Source: Clytia hemisphaerica (Eukaryota > Cnidaria > Hydrozoa > Leptothecata > Clytiidae). Taken from it: a stretch of 64,000 nt of DNA. The stretch is from the NCBI GenBank assembly GCA_902728285.1, contig CACVBU010000050.1, positions 1,894,060 to 1,958,059 of the forward strand, given 5' to 3'. The notes below the pieces were generated by a model. It saw only the letters and a list, made by a program, of their open reading frames with translations. It did not search any database and had not been told where the DNA came from. Made by a program: the position numbers and the translations under genes. Shown here one piece after another: positions 22,948 through 35,100 of the stretch (position 1 is the first letter of the stretch; every line of letters begins with the position of its first letter).

Positions 22948-25058
22948 CAATACACCTTATCGGAAATTCCACAAAAACAATCGCGCTAAAATGGATCCGT
23001 TGAAATTGGGAGGTAAACATAAATGGTAGCGCGAGTAGCGGCGGTATGGCTAACAATACATGGAGTACGCTCGCGTAGCAGGGCCCAGCTTCAACACTAC
23101 ATTTCCGTCACATAAATATACTAGATGAATTCTATACGCTATAAAAGTTCCCGCATAAAACAAGAACTCATTTGCTTATATCCAGTGAAGTCAAGTTTGA
23201 AGATATTCTTTATTAGAAAAACAGTTAAAAGTAGTCAAAAGGCAATTTACCTTACCTCCTGAGTTTGTCTTTGTTATGCTAAAATATAACAAACCTTTGT
23301 CATGCTGTCTAATTACAAAAACCTCCAATCACTACTTCTCCGCCATCTTGCTTCACTTTAAATGCCGTGTTTTAAAATTCCTTAGCTACATTATATGTAC
23401 GGAAAAGGTTTTCTCCAGGTTTTTTCAATCCCGGGATTAAACTACGAGGGCGGTTCCGCCCGCTTATTTTTCTTTTGGCGTTGAGCCCTGCTGGGGATAC
23501 TTCACAATAAAAGAGATTTTAACCCTTTGAGTGCCAGGGTCTTTTTTTCTAAGTTTTTTTTTAAAAATCGCTAGTTCAAACTTTAAGGGCTTATATCTCC
23601 TGATCTAGAAAGAATTAGAAGCTCGTATATAGCTCGTTGGATAGCTTAGAGTCTCCTCTTTCTTTTGGGCGCCTTCGGCGCCGCCCAATTGAGGAAGGGC
23701 GTGGTGGGCGGCGGCCAAGGGGGGGGGTACGTTAGGGGAATTAAAGCAGTCAGGCCCGCTGCGCGGACCTGACTGAATGATGGAAAGGTGCCCAGTGGTA
23801 AAACTTCAAATCAATTCACTAGAAGACAGAATAAAGTAAAACAGGGCCAAATTTGGAGGTTCTTGGATCACTCGTTGACCAAAAATAGTCAAAAAACGGT
23901 CAGAATCTCAAAAAAGTGAATTTTTGTCAATTTTTTGCATTTTTTTGACTTTTTTGCTTAAAATCTCGCTGGAAAGACTCATTTTTTGAAATTTTTTTTG
24001 CTTGACCATAAAGGACAATCTAATTCCTACGAGTTCGACCAAAAATAACGATTTCTAACTCAAACTGGGCATTACAGGAGGGCTTCGCCCTCCTATATAG
24101 CCCATGTCGTATATATACGACATCGGCACTTAAAGGGTTAAGATTAATGTTGAAAAGCATATTTTTTCGATAAATTTAGCGATACTCAACAAAAAATAAG
24201 GTGGTTTTAAACAAATCTTTGACAAGTTGGCGTTTCTTTCTGTTCTAATATATGCAAATAACATCGAAAAAAGAATATATTTCCGCCTTTACTTTCACTT
24301 TCGCTTTCGTGTTACGCGATTCCAATTGGATGAATACCGCTCGCTAACAAATTCTGATTGGCTGTAAGTCTTTAGTTTTGGGATTCTGATGGAATCATTT
24401 CCCGCGTCACGGTTGAATTTTGATTGGTTGAAAGTTTCTGAGCATGAATTCTGATTCGATTAATACCTGAAAAGTAAACAATAGTATGTAAGTATTTTGC
24501 TTATCAAAACCTGAAGAATTCCAGGGGGTTTTATTTACTTTGGATGACGATAATTAAGCCTACAAAACACCGAGAAAAAAACCCAACATAGAACAGGTGT
24601 ATTTTGTAATGTAGAATATGATAGCGTGAATCTTTTTGAAATTCTATGTCAGGATTTTTTCTCAATGCCCCGTAACTATGCCCGGGGTACTCGTTGCTAA
24701 GACCTTATGTTAAAAACGAAAGCGATTACGGCAAAAAGTAGCGATTTTCGTAATACCTCAAATATTGATACTTGACTGTACTGATATCTGGCTTGTTTAT
24801 GTTCCTAAAAATACACTAAATTTGAAAAAAAAACAAAAAAAACAAAGCTTTCAAGATGCTAGCAGAAGCTATTAGAAAGAGAAAAACAACAACTTCGGTG
24901 GTTCTTCAGTTGATTTGGAGGCTCTTTTGGCATCAATACTATTTGGGTGTTTTGTAAGGCTTTTTGCCTGAAAACCGCAATATCGAGCTTTGTTTACCTC
25001 CCAAAAAGTGTTGCGTAGCAACAACGCGAGAAGGTGGAATTTCCGATAAGGTGTATTG
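22948..25058. mobile_element. 2.1-kb inverted-repeat element (CAATACACCTTATCGG ends)
   Basis: CAATACACCTTATCGGAAAT followed by TCCAC at the left end is matched exactly in reverse complement by the right end, which finishes GGTGTATTG at 25058. A second matching block, TTGGGAGGTAAACA, occurs about 60 bases in on both sides. I see no transposase, so this looks like a non-autonomous element. It later received the TTAA-flanked MITE at 23523-24137. Its right end carries GTTGCGTAGCAAC (25010-25022), which resembles an RFX X-box. Confidence 0.7.
23523..24137. mobile_element. piggyBac-like MITE with TTAA target duplications
   Basis: Both ends carry TTAA (23519-23522 and 24138-24141). The termini CCCTTTGAGTGCC and GGCACTTAAAGGG are inverted repeats of the CCCTTT type known from piggyBac elements. 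The 615-bp interior is locally GC-rich with small hairpins (GGGCGCCTTCGGCGCCGCCC, GGGCTTCGCCC) and has no transposase. It is nested inside the element at 22948-25058. Confidence 0.8.
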
Positions 25059-25059
25059 A

Positions 25060-25400
25060 ACACAATCGAATAATCGCAATTCGATTGTATTAGATTTTAT
25101 TTGTTTCGTACGGTACACTTAAGCACTCGGCCGCCCACGCTAAAAAGCCCTAACGAAGTGATCCAATTTAATTTAATCGCAATCAAACTCATCGAACATA
25201 ATCGTAATCGAACGAAATCGAAGATTAATCGAATGTAATTCACAATCATCAATCAAATCAATATAACTTTACTGGAACGCAATCAAACACAATCGGTTAT
25301 TACCCAGGAATCAGTCGTTCGATTGAGATTCGATTACGTTCAACAATCGAATTGTAATTATTCAATCGCGTTTCATTATGTTCAATTGATGAATTTTTGT
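25060..25400. repeat. Cluster of AATCGAA/TTCGATT words
   Basis: This is about 340 bases packed with AATCGAA, AATCGCAA, AATCGTAA and their complements. Similar words (TCGAACAAATCGAACACCGA) lie just left of the 2.1-kb element at 22918-22940. The 2.1-kb element may therefore have inserted into a repeat whose sub-terminal region carries this motif. Confidence 0.5.
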
Positions 25401-25924
25401 TTGAAGTTGTTTGATTGACACTGTCTTGATGTGTCGTCCACATCCCTCTTCTAAAAGTCTGACACCTTTTTTTTGAGCTATAGAAATAATAGGAAGGTCA
25501 AGATTTACACAAAATTTCATCAGGTTAAGCTCTCCCTCTAAGTTTTTTAAGGTAGGTACTTATTTCTTATTCAAAAACACAAACATGAACCTCTTTTTAT
25601 ACACTAAATTAAAAGAAATCATCATCAACCAGAGACCTACCAGCACACAAAAAAACACACCAAAAAACATGTAATAGAGAACGATATAAATCCATTGATC
25701 ATCAAATACTCTATGAATACCTTAAATACTTTAATAATACAGCTATCCCTTGTATTCGTTCATCTTTTGTGGGCGTTTCATTATTCTGATTTGTAAGCAA
25801 AAAATGACGCCGTGGGGGACATGAACAACACATCCTACTTTCATTTTCAAATATTTTTTTCCGCCATATTTGTTTTGATTGAATTTTGCAGAACATCATT
25901 TCATTCGGTAAAGTAGTTCTTGTG

Positions 25925-25938
25925 GTTGTTTCGGCAAC
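25925..25938 (+). promoter_or_regulatory. Candidate RFX X-box upstream of KIF9
   Basis: GTTGTTTCGGCAAC fits the X-box layout, with imperfect half-site GTTGTT, spacer TC and perfect half-site GGCAAC (RGYAAC). It lies 166 bases upstream of the chosen KIF9 start codon. RFX factors control many genes of motile cilia, and KIF9 is a ciliary kinesin, so the position makes sense. The match is to a degenerate motif and is not proof. Confidence 0.4.
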
Positions 25939-26103
25939 ATGACTTTTGTTTACAAGATGGTAGACATAAACATTCGAAAACACATGTCAAAGAGACTGCT
26001 CATTTGACCCGTTTTTTGTTCCGTTTTTTGCATAGTTTTGGTTCTTTGTACGTTTTTTACTTCTTCAGACGTTCAAATATTTATTACTATATACACTATC
26101 GTG

Positions 26104-29100
26104 ATGCAAAACTCACAGCAGCGACACGTCCAGGTTTTCGTCAGAATTAAACCAACTGATAAGTATGCTGTAAAAAATATTGAATTATCTTCTGACAACA
26201 AATCATTGACTATTCATGCTCAAGAAGACAATACTACGAAGTGTATGAATCATCAAATTGCTGACTGGCAGTACAGGTATTCCATTCAATTATTTAATTC
26301 GTGTTTCAAGCTAGGCAATATTCTGATATAAGCTGTAATAGGATGATTCCAGAGATTACTAGTGAGTTTCAGAAAACAACATCAGTTCAGATCAGTAATA
26401 TTGTCTTCTATCTTTTTTAATGCTTTTTATAATGCTCAATTTTTTTTAAACCCTCAATTGATGTGAGGAATCTTCAAATGATAAATTATTTGTCTGACTG
26501 AAAGCCACAAAGTTTTAGCTCATTTATAACTAAAACCACCAAGCTGTTATAAATAATTGGGGGTGGGGTTTGTAGGGGTTCGAAATACAGTTTTCTTGTC
26601 AAAATTTTGACTTAAATTCCAAAATCCATACATAAAAAAAGAACAAAAAAGTCTACACCATCATCATCTGTTTGAAAAAATTATTTTGAGCCACAAAAAG
26701 TCGTAAAAATATAGATAATTTTCTTCCCATACATTGTGGTTAAAGAGCGTCATATAGTTAATTAACTACAGTTTAGCAATAATTTTGTTTGGATAAAAAA
26801 GAAAAGTACATTTTTTGTTGCATCTTAATTCTTTAGATCATCAACAATCCTTTAACAAGGATTGGGGCGGGGGTTTATTTCTAGATAAAAAAACAGCCAG
26901 TGGGTAAAGTGCTTAGAATTTTGCCTGATCAAGCATAATTTGAAATTTTTCTATACCAGTTAATAGAAAGTATAAGAATGTTGAGTTAAAAGAATTTTAA
27001 AGAAAAAACAATCTACGGTTAAAAGGTTTGCTGTGTTGTAATCAGTCAAAAATAATTCAGCATGTGTAAATGGCTTATATATTTGATATAAATATTGCTT
27101 TACCAATTTGATTTATTTTAGTTTTGGCTACTTTCAGTCAGTCATTTCTTACATTCCTTAGCCCTAATGATTACACTTTGATTAACTGAAAATTATTTCA
27201 TGAAAATCCTTCTCTTTCCTAAAGTAATGAACCTTTGATAAAAGAAACACTTAATAGTAAAATGTTAACAGTCCCTTTTATAAGAATGCCAACTGGTTGA
27301 CTTAGGGCGATATTGGGCTGGTCTTATATTGAAAAGGATTTTCTATAGACAGAAATTTTTCCCTCCTGTTGAAATACAAATACACTATTTTGGTTTTAGC
27401 AGTTAGAGTGTTTTGGAAATAAAAGAACCATTACTCCCAGTTTTTTGGTAATCTAGAAATCCCTTTCAATAGCACTTTCTATTAAGCCCAGACACAAAAT
27501 TTATTCCACTCTCAATCTATGTGACAACAAACACCATCCCATTACAGGTTTCTTGAACTTTTCTCATTTTTAACTCAGTGTTGATGGTATATTGCACAAT
27601 GCATCACAAGAGGAAGTATACAAAAAATGCACAGCAAACCAAGTTACACTTGCACTTAACGGATATAATAGCACAATTTTCTCTTATGGTCAAACGGGAG
27701 CTGGAAAAACATTCACAATGACGGGTGATTATGGTTTCACATTTTTTCTAATTTTCATCCTCCACAGCAATTCAACTACCACCCATTTGTGCAAAAAGGT
27801 GCACGAAGCTTGAGTTTATACAGGGTGAAAGACTTGGAATGTCTGAGTCATTACACCGATGCATTTTACGTCATTAAAGGCTTGTAAACTGGAAGCTAAT
27901 CATCTTGTCACTAAAGGGTGAAATAAAACTGCTCCACCTTTTTATGGACACACTGTAGTTGCAAGATTCACTTTTTTGAAAATGTTATCTTTATTTCCAT
28001 CAACCGCTCATGCAATGACGAAATTCTATCACAGATTTTCAGAATTTAATACCATCTAAATGTTTCTTTCTTTAAAGGTACAACCAACAATTTTCAACAA
28101 AGAGGAATCATACCGAGGGCAATCAACCAATTATTTTCCGAAATCAAAGAAAAATATGAAAATGACATCACAGTCCGTGTATCATACCTTGAAATTTACA
28201 ACGAGCAAATGTTTGATCTCCTCTCCACCATGTACGGAGGAGGGAAAGAAGCAAATCTTTCCTTCGCAGAGGATAATGATGGTGTGACATACGTCAAAGG
28301 ATTGGCCTGTTATGTTGCCAAAACTGAAGAAGAAGCACTCAATTATCTTTTCGAGGTAAGGAAGGCGATTTTTTTTTCTCAAACTATCAACAAATATGGT
28401 ATTTTTATCTCCTCAAAATGTATTGATATTCATTCTGATCTAAGATGAAGAGTAGCATATATTTTCACCGACCTTAAATTTTGCCGAGCCAACTATTAAA
28501 TTTGAGTGTAGTATAGGGGAATTAGCCAAAAAATCAACCGAACCTTAAAAAAATTGATATAAAGCTGAAATTTTGCACAGAGTTCAGGGAAGGTGTCAGG
28601 AAACCCACATTAAAACCCCCCACCTTCAGCACCTTGGCATCCCCAGTTATGACGTCATAATCAATGATGACTGTCACATATTTTGGTCAAAATTCAAGTT
28701 GTCCAAATATGCAAGTTTTATATATCAATCGATCGCAAATTGAAAGCTGAACAACTTTTTAGCCTATGAAAAATCCTAAAAATGTACTGAATGTGAGTAA
28801 ATTTAAGGACAAGGTTGATGACGTCATCAGGACAAATATCCTTAAAATTTACGTTTGCCAAATATACAAGTATTATATATCAATCGATCGTAAATTGAAA
28901 GCTGAACAACTTTTTAGCTTGTGAAAAATCCTGAAAATGTACTGAATGTGAGTAAAATCAAGGACAAAGTCAATGACGTCATCAGGACAAAAATCCTAGA
29001 AATTCAAGTTTGCCAAACCTACAAGTATTATATATCAATTGATCTTAAATTGAAAGCTGGACAACTTTTTTGCTTACAGAAAATCCTGAAAATTTACTGA

Positions 29101-32100
29101 ATGTGAGTAAAATGGGTAGAACCTTCATGTTGCTAATTGCATAATAGAAAATAATCGGTAGTTATCATTCTTAGATTTAGACTATTTTGATTTCATGTCT
29201 CAGTCTATTCTTCTTTATTTATAAAGTTTAATTTTTAGATGTAATTCTTTAAAGACTTGATTAATTAAGTAATTACATAGGAATTTTGATATACTTGGTA
29301 CAAAAAAGTAAAAGACGTAATCTGAGCTTTAGATTTTCCTAGGTCCACTTTAATCTCGTCGTTTTGTTCATATTTGCTAGTTCTTATTTGGATTTGTAAA
29401 ATATGCGTCAATTTTTCCCTTCCTAAAGGGAGCTGAAAGAGGCGAGTTCAAGCAATAAAATCAGAGTACACGAAGCATGTAGGAAAAAGATTATCGATAA
29501 GCGTAGTATCCCAGACAACTCAGACAACCGACCTGAAAACGTTTAAGATCATCGTGTTCCGCCGAGCCAGTCTTTGATTGGAAGAAAAACTGTTTTTTGT
29601 GCAACAGAAAAGCCAACCCTAAATATTCAACTGTCATAAAAGTGGAAACCCTACCTATTAAAAACCGCTTACTTGAATGTTCACGAGAGAGAGCCGTTGA
29701 CTGGGGAGCGAAGGTGCATGGTCGTTTAAACTCTTGCATTGACCTAGTTGCAGAGGAAGCTGTATACCACATCGTATGCATGAATTGTTTCCGACTGATC
29801 AAATCCAACGGCGACAATAACGACACATTTTCAGGTAGAAAACCCGATGCAATCCAAACTGAAAATTTCAAAAAGGTATACCAATGGCTTGACGAAGGTG
29901 ACGGAGAGCTGTACACTTTTATTGAAATTTATGATAAGATGGTCGAGTTGAGTAAAGGAACTGACTGCTACCATAGAAATTATTTGAAAACGATTAACTA
30001 ATGCAAAACTATAAAGATCATATATAATTCATTCAAAGTGAAGGGCGAAGCGATATAATTGGTTTTAAACACATGAGCAAATTTTTCATGGAAGAGTTCA
30101 TGAAAATAAAAGAACGAAGACCGGTTGACATGATAATAGCTGCTGCAAAAATCATCAAAAGTGACATTAGAGAAATGCCATTAGATAAGACTTTTTATCC
30201 TTCTTTGATTGAAATGAAGAACTTAGATTATCAAGCAGACTGGGTACCTGAGAGTTTGCAGATATTTCTCGAACAAGTATTCACTTCAAAGCTCAAACAA
30301 ATCAGCATCGGCCAGACAATCACACTCGCATCAAGACCGAGGTCATCAATTGCTCCGATACCTTTTGGAATAGGCGTAGATCTTGACAAATCTTTCGCAA
30401 CTAGATGGTTTATTGATCATTTAGCGAAATTTGGATTTTCCGTATCCTCTGCAGAAGTTAAATTGTTCAAAGAATCTGCTATTGCATCCATATCATCAGA
30501 GACAAATCCGTTAACCAACCAAACGACAGCCGATACAAATCCGTTAACAAACCAAACGACAGCCGAGACAAATCCGTTAACCAACCAAGCGACAGCCGAG
30601 ACAAATCCGTTAATCAACCAAACGACAGCCGAGACAAATTCGTTAACCAACCAAACGACAGCCGAGACAAATCTGTTAACCAACCAAACGACAGTCAACC
30701 AAGCAACATCCGAAACGAACTCGTTACTCAATGAACTTACAACAAACCAAGTTAATGAGAAACCCATTTTGGAACAATTTTCGGCAGATAACGCTGATCA
30801 CAACATTCGTACACTCAAGCTGGAAATGGAACCTTCCATGGTATGGGAATAATAAAGATTTCTACGAAAAAGCCCACCAAAGTACGAGCCATTAGACGAC
30901 TAAAGCATCGCAGTCAAAGCAATCTTTCAGATTCCTCAATACCAATAGTGGAGTTTTATGGATCAAGCTTCAATGGTCTAAAAGACTGAAACAATATCAG
31001 CTGCAGAAATGACTCTTGATTTTCTTTGGCACTCAGCATGGTTCTTTGCGTCATCTAAAAGTCCTCGTCCAAACTGGTCCGGTTTCATGATGCATGCCAC
31101 ATCACAAAGCACAACTGTATACGATGTAGCTTCCGTTGACTTTCTTCCTATCATCGATTTGAATTCTTCAAACGAAAGTTGTATCCATTCAACACTTCTT
31201 TATGTGATCGAAGAAGCAAAAAAATCTAAGATTCCAGTACCTGTTATCACATTTGATCAGCCATTATGGCAGAAGACTTTGGGTATCAACAAGCTCAAGA
31301 AACTACACATTGTTTGTCGATTAGGAGGATTTCACACCCTAATGAGTTTTCTTGGAAGTATCGGGAATCTTGTGAAGGGGTCAGGTTTAGATGAGTTGTT
31401 TGAAGAGGTTCATGCTGAGGATACCGTCAAGCATATTAATTCTGGTCATGCCGTTGCAAGAGCCATAAGGGCCCATCTTCTGGTACAAAGTGCTCTTATC
31501 AACCATATTACATGCACTTTAGTCGACGAAAACAAGTTGGTTATTGAAGATCTCGAGTCATCGTATAAGAAGGCAATGGATGAAGGCTTCACGAACGACA
31601 ATCTTGTGACACTTAGTGAATCCAAGGCCATCAGAGATATGGAGGAGAGCATTGCAACGTTTTCAAATACAATGTCGGAAAAATCGCGAACTGCAAAGCT
31701 TTGGTTATCCTACATCAATTATATCAAAGTGGTAAAAGAATTCATCGTTGCTGAGAGAAGCTGTAATTGGCCAGGGGGGGTACAGAGGCAGGGTACTAAC
31801 CCATAGGGTACTAACTTGATTTTTCACTCAATTTCTTTTTAGTACCACCCACCCATATTTAGTACCGGGTACTACTTCATTTTTGTTGTAAAAAATAGAG
31901 ACACCACCCCCTAAAATCTTATATTTTACAGATTAGACCAAAAGAGAGGGTACTATGTTAGTTTTTCTGACTGAAATGGACAGATAATTCAAATAAACTA
32001 TCATTGATTAAGTCAGAAGCTTTTGTCCTTTGATTTTAATAACACACTTCTTGACCATTTCGGAAGTTTTGTCTTCACAAAAATCAAAAAATTTCTCAAA

Positions 32101-35100
32101 AGAGTAAAAAAAAGTTTCTCAATTAAAAAAAAAATTCAAATCAAAAAAGTAATATTTGAAAAAAGTCAAAATATTACAAAATACTACTTTTTTTATTGAA
32201 AAAGGAGCAAAACTATGTGAAAAAGTACCCAAATAGTACCCTGTACTTGCTAGAAGAGTGAAAAATACACACCCCACCCCTAAAGTAGCACCGGGTACTA
32301 ACCTTTTTGAAATGCAAAAATAGACACCACCACCTGGGTATGGGTCAGTACCCTGCCTTTTGTACCCCCCCCTGAATTGGCACCTTCATATCCAATCAAT
32401 CATCAAGATGCAAAACCTATTCGCAGCTACTGGTCATCGAAACTATGCAAAGTGCTCACGAATCTGTCCAAGAGATGGAGAGTTGGACATCTTCTAATGG
32501 ATGGCTTCAAGAACAGTTCGAGGCCGGACGACACGCAGTGAGATGATCAAACAGATTTTGGGCTGGTATTTGGTCAGAATTGGTAATAGACAACAAATAA
32601 ACTAAATTTAACTACCCTTAGTATTTTTACCCTGATGACGTCAGAGGGAATATTCCATTTTACTCACATTCAGTACATTTTCAGGATTTTCCGTAGGGAA
32701 AAAAGTTGTTCAGCTTTCAATTTACGATCGATTGATATATAATACTTGTATATTTGGCAAACTTGAATTTCTAGGATTTTTGTCCTGATGACGTCATTGA
32801 CTTTGTCCTTGATTTTACTCACATTCAGTACATTTTCAGGATTTTTCACAAGGTAGAAAGTTGTTCATCTTTCAATTTGCGATCGATTGATATATAAAGC
32901 TTGCATATTTGGACAACTTGAATTTTGACCAAAATATGTGACAGTCATCATTGATTATGACGTCATAACTGGGGATGCCAAGGTGCTGAAGGTGGGGGGT
33001 TTTAATGTGGGTTTCCTGACACCTTCCCTGAACTCTGTGCAAAATTTCAGCTTTATATCAATTTTTTTAAGGTTATGACCTAATTCCCCTATACTAGTGG
33101 TTTTCAATGGTTGCTCAATACGTTAATGGGCATTTTAAAAATTAATTTGTAAGAAACAAAATTGTCTTCTGAAGTTACGTCACTTGTACAATAGCTGATT
33201 GGTTGCAAATAATAAATTCGGTAGGAAAACCAGCGAAAGTTGCATAATTTCCATAAAGTCCTTACGGAACGATGGCAGTGTAATATAAGTAGATCTAGTA
33301 GTGGTTCTAAAAATAAAGCATAAACCTTGGTTGCTTTCCCATGTAATGCTACTGGTTACTTTTCCAAGTTTTCGTAGGTTTTTATTGGAGTTACATAATA
33401 ACTAAATACCAATTAATTCATTGGCTATTATTTGATGAGCGATTGATGAATTTTTGGACCTTTTTTATGTGCTCAATAGACAAATGTTTCTCACAGAAAC
33501 AGAAAAATTATGGTGTCAAAGTTAAATTCTTTTGTAATTTTCAATCTAACTTTTGCCAAAAAACTCATTGTTAGGCAAAGCGATACTGATTGCAATGTCA
33601 TTTGCCAAATTTTTTTGATCGTCAAAATAAAACAAAACAACACTATTACATACAATATAAACTATTCCCGGTATTTCAGACAGTTGCAGCAGAACTAGCC
33701 CCGAACTAGCCCACAAATCTGGCAACGAAAACCCGTTTGCTTAATCCGATTTTTTTGATTTTTATAATGCGATGGCTTCAGCAACGTGTTGGATCACTAG
33801 GATAGAACTAGCGTTCGTAATTTGATTAGTTTAGAACCCTCGAGAAAGCGATTATTTTAAACGTAATGTCTTTTTTGAGAATTCTCTATAATACTTAAAA
33901 AGATTCGATACATTTGCCATGTCAAGTTAAGTAAAAAAGAACAACATTTGTTAAAAATTGAAGCAGAAGCTTTTCGGTCTTATGCCATCATCAGTGTTAT
34001 AGATAGAATCTATAGCACTATCTATAGCACTGATGATGGCATAAAAGACCGAAAAGCTTCTGCTTCAGTTTTTAACAAATGTTGTTCTTTTTTACTTAAC
34101 TTAAAAAGACAAAGGATGTTATGTTACGTAGCTGAAAAGACAAACGTTTATTCATAATATTTATAATTGTGTCGCTTCACAATGTAGTGAGATGTGGTAT
34201 TTTTTCGCCAACAGTTATACTCTCAGTATCTAATAAAGTTTGTTAATTATTTGATTTTTATCACCCTGGCTCTTATGGCCCCGTTAAAATATTCTGAAGA
34301 GTCCCGTATTTGCTCTAAATAGGCTGGTTTTAGTCTATAATAAGGTTCACCTGTTAATTATATTAAAATTTTAAGATTTTCCCAACCACCCCTCCCCTCG
34401 TTTAATAGATTTTTAAGATTTTTCCAACTCCCCCTCCCGTTTATTAGACACTTCAGAGTAACAAAAAAGAATCAAGTCCTGATCCACTGGGTACAGTAAT
34501 ATTTGCAATGATTGAAGAAAGAGATGAATTAAAACTTCAACAAACTAAACCTCAAAAATAGAAAACATTAACCTGAAAAAGGTTACTCTCCAACCATAGC
34601 AGAACGTTTATGATTTTTACCTAAATATTTTGATTTCGATATAAACCTTACTTGGTTGGTATCAGGGAAAGGATCTGCTCCATTATCATTTTTTAAGTGA
34701 AACACTAAAAATCAAACAATTTCAATCAACTGTTTCAATCTTTCTTCTGATAATCTTCTCTTCTCCATTTGAATATTTACTTTAAAAATATATTTTTATC
34801 TTCCTATTTTTTACCTCGATAAAGCTATTTTTAGGTGAAATGTAAAAGGTTCTTGAACTATAATATGACTCTTATTCGAACTCGAAAGGCAATTTTTTCC
34901 ATATGTTATCGAAAGTATATATCTGAAAAAGCTAATTAAAATTCAGAAACAACGCTAGCTAAGGTAAAAAAAAGATTGTTATCGTTGATGGTAAGAAGGT
35001 CGTCTATAAAGCAATAAGTATTGCTAAAATGTCTAGCGTTCTGAAGATTTTCTTTTTTCAAGCTCTTGATCCACTTTGACTCAAAATAATAAAAGAAAAG

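Larger units (their letters stand above)
28511..33094 (+). mobile_element. 4.6-kb TIR DNA transposon, decayed, in KIF9 intron 3
   Basis: The left end (GTATAGGGGAATTAG...) and right end (...CTAATTCCCCTATAC) are long inverted repeats of about 470-600 bases, flanked by TA on each side (28509-28510 and 33095-33096). Each terminal region is itself built of roughly 160-base sub-repeats that share ATATCAATCGATCG-like words and TGACGTCA. Between them lie broken coding frames of an uncharacterised transposon protein family (see the pseudogene entry) and a nested 603-bp insertion. TA target duplication is inferred from the flanks. Confidence 0.85.

Noticed and set aside
26038-26103. Upstream in-frame ATG for KIF9 adding 22 residues
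   Set aside because: The added peptide (MVLCTFFTSSDVQIF...) has no counterpart in the kinesin-9 family as I know it; the family start fits the ATG at 26104. A longer form cannot be ruled out.
30417-30767. 116-aa minus-strand open frame (VNGFVSAVVWL repeats)
   Set aside because: It is the reverse strand of the 30-bp repeat inside the transposon ORF; the plus strand carries the recognised protein.
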